Assembly (NCBI RefSeq): GCF_046298265.1
Contig: NZ_JBKAHK010000007.1
Coordinates: 151,414-215,413, forward strand
Direction: 5' to 3'
Source: Gillisia xinjiangensis
GTDB lineage: Bacteria; Bacteroidota; Bacteroidia; Flavobacteriales; Flavobacteriaceae
Length of the DNA: 64,000 nucleotides
The translations under genes were made by a program, and so were the position numbers. Shown here one piece after another: positions 62,081 through 64,000 of the stretch; position 1 is the stretch's first letter; the number at the start of each line of letters is the position of its first letter. The notes below the pieces were generated by a model. It was not told the origin of the DNA, did no database searches, and saw only the letters and a program-made list of their open reading frames with translations.

Positions 62081-62263
62081 ATGAAAATTAATAAAATAGG
62101 ATTCTATATTTTAAATGTGATTTTATTCTCTGCAATAATAATCGGACAATATGAATGGATTGAACCACAAACTGTAATTTCCATATTTATAATACCAGCA
62201 TTTATAATATCGGCATCCTTGACCTATGGAGTAACAAATAAAAAAACAAATAGAAATGAATAA
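62081..62263 (+). CDS. Cassette 10, gene 1: two-helix membrane protein
   Basis: 60 residues. Two membrane segments (IGFYILNVILFSAIIIGQY, ~6-24; VISIFIIPAFIISASLTYG, ~32-50), a short loop YEWIEPQT and a polar tail KKTNRNE. It overlaps the next small gene by eight bases (62256-62263), which suggests coupled translation. No family recognised. Confidence 0.65.
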   Translation: MKINKIGFYILNVILFSAIIIGQYEWIEPQTVISIFIIPAFIISASLTYGVTNKKTNRNE

Positions 62264-62405
62264 AGTTCGAATATCAGGGTTAGTTATCCTTCTTTTTGGC
62301 CTGGCAGCACATTTTTTAATGAATTTGAACGGATTTTGGATCGGAGCAAGTATTGGAATTGGAATTGGACTTCTGGTCATAGGAAAAATCAAAAAGGTTT
62401 GGTGA
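62256..62405 (+). CDS. Cassette 10, gene 2: 49-residue membrane protein
   Basis: MNKVRISGLVILLFGLAAHF, then LMNLNGFWIG, then a second hydrophobic run ASIGIGIGLLVIGKIKKVW, ending in a basic tail and TGA at 62403-62405. Two membrane segments joined by a short loop, with GxGxG packing motifs in the second. Its ATG lies within the end of the previous gene. Too short for most gene finders but well formed. Confidence 0.62.
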   Translation: MNKVRISGLVILLFGLAAHFLMNLNGFWIGASIGIGIGLLVIGKIKKVW

Positions 62406-62477
62406 CCGACTTGAAAAAACGCTTGAAGAATCAAATTAAAAAATATTTCCGTTGGCTTACTCTGATGTGTCGCTAAA

Positions 62478-62604
62478 GTTGGTAACAACATATAAAAACA
62501 ATGCTAAATCTGGTCTTGAATCGAAACTTTGTGCTCGCTTGCTCAGCGGATTGTCCTGCGGACAATCACGCTCGCTGGCTCGCACTGTTTTTATACGAGA
62601 CGTT
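62478..62604 (+). repeat. attC-like site 10
   Basis: Left edge GTTGGTAAC is the exact complement of cassette 10's start GTTACCAAC. Then AACA, TATAAAAAC ... GATTGTCC-TGC-GGACAATC ... GTTTTTATA-CGAGAC-GTT. Confidence 0.9.
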
Positions 62605-62645
62605 ATGCCCAAGCCCCAGAGTGATTAGATTAAATTATTTAAAAA

Positions 62646-63074
62646 ATGAAAAAAGAATTACTACCAAATTATTATCAAAAAATTGGATTGATATTCGGAC
62701 TAATTTCAATTTTAATTTTAACAACCTATTATTTTGAGTTAGAATTAATTAAATCAAGTAAAGACATTATAAAAAGTATTTTTGAAAATATTCTTTTAGC
62801 CTCCCTCTTATTAATAGTATTTACAAAAGAAAAATATGAAACGGACAAAATAAATTTGATAAGATTAGGTACACTGAAACGAGCTCTGATTTTTGGAGGC
62901 CTAATATTAATTTTTGAATCAATTTTAAAATTAATATTAAATAGCGATTTTTTCGAAATTAGAAGTGGTTATGAGATAATGATTATGATACTTTTATTTT
63001 ACCTAATAATTTTCAAAGAGAAAGTAATTAAAATTAAGCCAGGGCATAACAACATATCCTATGAAAAGCAATAA
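62646..63074 (+). CDS. Cassette 11: four-helix membrane protein with altered C-terminus
   Basis: 142 residues. Membrane segments at ~13-31, ~45-60, ~80-97 and ~110-125. The last ten residues (GHNNISYEKQ) are read through the remaining left arm of attC11. In the intact sites this arm would give GHNNI followed by TAA, exactly as in cassette 4. The protein has therefore probably gained five residues because the site was broken by the IS element. No family recognised. Confidence 0.7.
   Translation: MKKELLPNYYQKIGLIFGLISILILTTYYFELELIKSSKDIIKSIFENILLASLLLIVFTKEKYETDKINLIRLGTLKRALIFGGLILIFESILKLILNSDFFEIRSGYEIMIMILLFYLIIFKEKVIKIKPGHNNISYEKQ
63042..63057 (+). repeat. attC-like site 11, left arm only
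   Basis: GGGCATAAC is the exact complement of cassette 11's start GTTATGCCC. It is followed by AACATAT, then diverges (CCTATG) instead of AAAAAC. No right arm is present in the window. Confidence 0.85.
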
Positions 63075-64000
63075 CCTTGTCTTTCAAAATTAATATTTTA
63101 TTTTCTCTTATTCCATTCTTTATAAAATTTTAGAGCGTTAAATTCTTGATGAAGCTTTGCTTCAGTGAGAATTTAATGCAAAATAACCCGCTCAGCATCC
63201 TATTTGTGGTCACTTCTATTGAGCGCCACCAGCATCTCTATGATTGGTTAAATAAGCCCATCCACTAGCTAAAAAATGTGATCCAGAATGGCCACCTACG
63301 TTGTTTTGTGGTATGGGCTTTTAATATTTTGAGCTTGGTCATTGATTTATATTTTATGCTATAACCCCAACTTCGTAAGGGATTTCGGTTTTAATTACGG
63401 CTAAAGTCCGACTTAATAATTTGTGGGCCACTTTGACTATTATTTTCTTGACATCCTTACCCAGGTGTTTCCTGTAATAGGACTGGATAACCGGATCTGT
63501 TCTTATTGCCTGCCATGATGCTTCCACAAAATAAGAGCGGATTAAGCGGTGGCATCGGGGGTTCATTCCCATCGATTTTGAAGTAGCTCCGCTTTGATGG
63601 ATTCCGGGTGCCAGTCCAACATAACCTGCCAGGTGTTTTAAGCTGCTGAAACGTCTCAGATCTCCTAGTTCTGATAAAATGCCAACTGCTACAATGCCTC
63701 CAATTCCCGGAATGCTCCTTAGCAGGTAATAATCTTTTTTGAAATGTTTCCGACAATATGCTCTTAGCTGGCTTGAGATATCCCGAAGCTCTTTATCGAT
63801 AAACCGGAAAGTTCGCATTTTACTGGCCATGGTTTCCCGGGCAGTGGGGTAATTAAATTCCTGACTATCCACCCAATGACGAAAGGCGTGGCTCCAGTGA
63901 TCATTATCAAACTCCGCTGGAACCTTTACGCCAAAGAAGAGCAACTGCATTTTAATAACAGATTTGATTCGTCGAAGATCCTTCACTAATTCGTTCCGAC
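63058..64000 (-). mobile_element. IS110-family insertion element (partial)
   Basis: From the break in attC11 to the window edge: 297 bp of non-coding end (63058-63353), then the transposase gene reading leftward. A long non-coding segment downstream of the transposase is what the IS1111 branch of IS110 elements uses for its bridge RNA. Terminal repeats cannot be judged because the other end lies outside the window. Confidence 0.7.
63354..64000 (-). CDS. IS110-family transposase (Transposase_20 part), truncated by window end
   Basis: At least 215 residues visible. The frame stays open to the edge (RNELVKDLRRIKS...), so the N-terminal DEDD (RuvC-like) domain is outside. The visible part has the helical linker (~1-90) and the Transposase_20 domain with LRSIPGIGGIVAVGILSELG, HLAGYVGLAPGIHQSG, and the family serine region near NPRCHRLIRSYFVEASW. 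IS110 enzymes act with a structured RNA from the element's own end. Its stop is 297 bp from the broken attC11. Confidence 0.85.
   Translation of the reverse strand, partial: RNELVKDLRRIKSVIKMQLLFFGVKVPAEFDNDHWSHAFRHWVDSQEFNYPTARETMASKMRTFRFIDKELRDISSQLRAYCRKHFKKDYYLLRSIPGIGGIVAVGILSELGDLRRFSSLKHLAGYVGLAPGIHQSGATSKSMGMNPRCHRLIRSYFVEASWQAIRTDPVIQSYYRKHLGKDVKKIIVKVAHKLLSRTLAVIKTEIPYEVGVIA

Noticed and set aside
57226..62604. Regular repeats of ~128 bp could suggest a CRISPR-like or satellite array
   Set aside because: The spacing is irregular, spacers contain genes, and the repeats are foldable with paired cassette ends; this fits recombination sites, not CRISPR. No cas genes are present.
62501..62737. 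A 78-residue plus-strand frame beginning MLNLVLNRNFVLACSADCPADNH
   Set aside because: It translates attC10 (the CSADCPADNHAR part is the inner hairpin) and overlaps the better gene at 62646.

Overview
The window is chromosomal DNA of a marine-type member of the Flavobacteriaceae (Bacteroidota; the Gramella/Salegentibacter/Zunongwangia neighbourhood is my guess). The evidence is AT-rich DNA, a type IX secretion (T9SS) sorting domain, a TonB receptor with an N-terminal carboxypeptidase-like domain, DUF4402 proteins, and housekeeping proteins of typical flavobacterial length and order. I saw no rRNA, tRNA or CRISPR array.

1-9401 is a surface-structure operon on the + strand. Four DUF4402 (pilin/spore-coat-U-like) proteins, the first cut by the window edge, lie with a PapD-like periplasmic chaperone, a giant T9SS-sorted Ig/PA14 protein and an outer-membrane usher. 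It reads as a Bacteroidota chaperone-usher pathway.

9647-53060 is mostly core genome: a 7TM-HD phosphohydrolase, thiolase, NlpC/P60 hydrolase, a TPR protein, gyrA, clpC, a histidine/aromatic ammonia-lyase, NAD(P)HX repair, gcvT, pterin dehydratase, YebC, an acyltransferase, proline dehydrogenase, aroB, BrkB, DinB, an Lrp regulator, an M14 peptidase divergent from an XRE regulator (with seven operator-like boxes between them), the block parE-orf-parC-mscL, ychF, a TonB receptor, pta-ackA and a B12-dependent ribonucleotide reductase. The spacers carry hairpin terminators and several families of small palindromic repeats.

53061-54457 is a decayed stretch with tandem intergenic repeats and a RelE/ParE toxin-antitoxin pair in which both genes are broken.

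54458-64000 is the most interesting part: an integron-like cassette array. A tyrosine recombinase (54936-56063) lacks the insertion typical of integron integrases. Eleven base pairs past its stop codon is a minimal hairpin site (attI-like, 56074-56105). Eleven short cassettes follow, carrying small membrane proteins, a gluzincin-like protein, a lipoprotein and one apparently ORF-less unit. Each cassette ends in a 72-130 bp foldable site built like attC. In every cassette the first 8-10 bases after G|TT are complementary to the left edge of that cassette's own site (one mismatch in cassette 4), which is the signature of circular cassette insertion. The last site is cut by an IS110-family element that runs off the window. 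The integrase points the same way as the cassettes, with attI at its 3' end, opposite to the classical layout.
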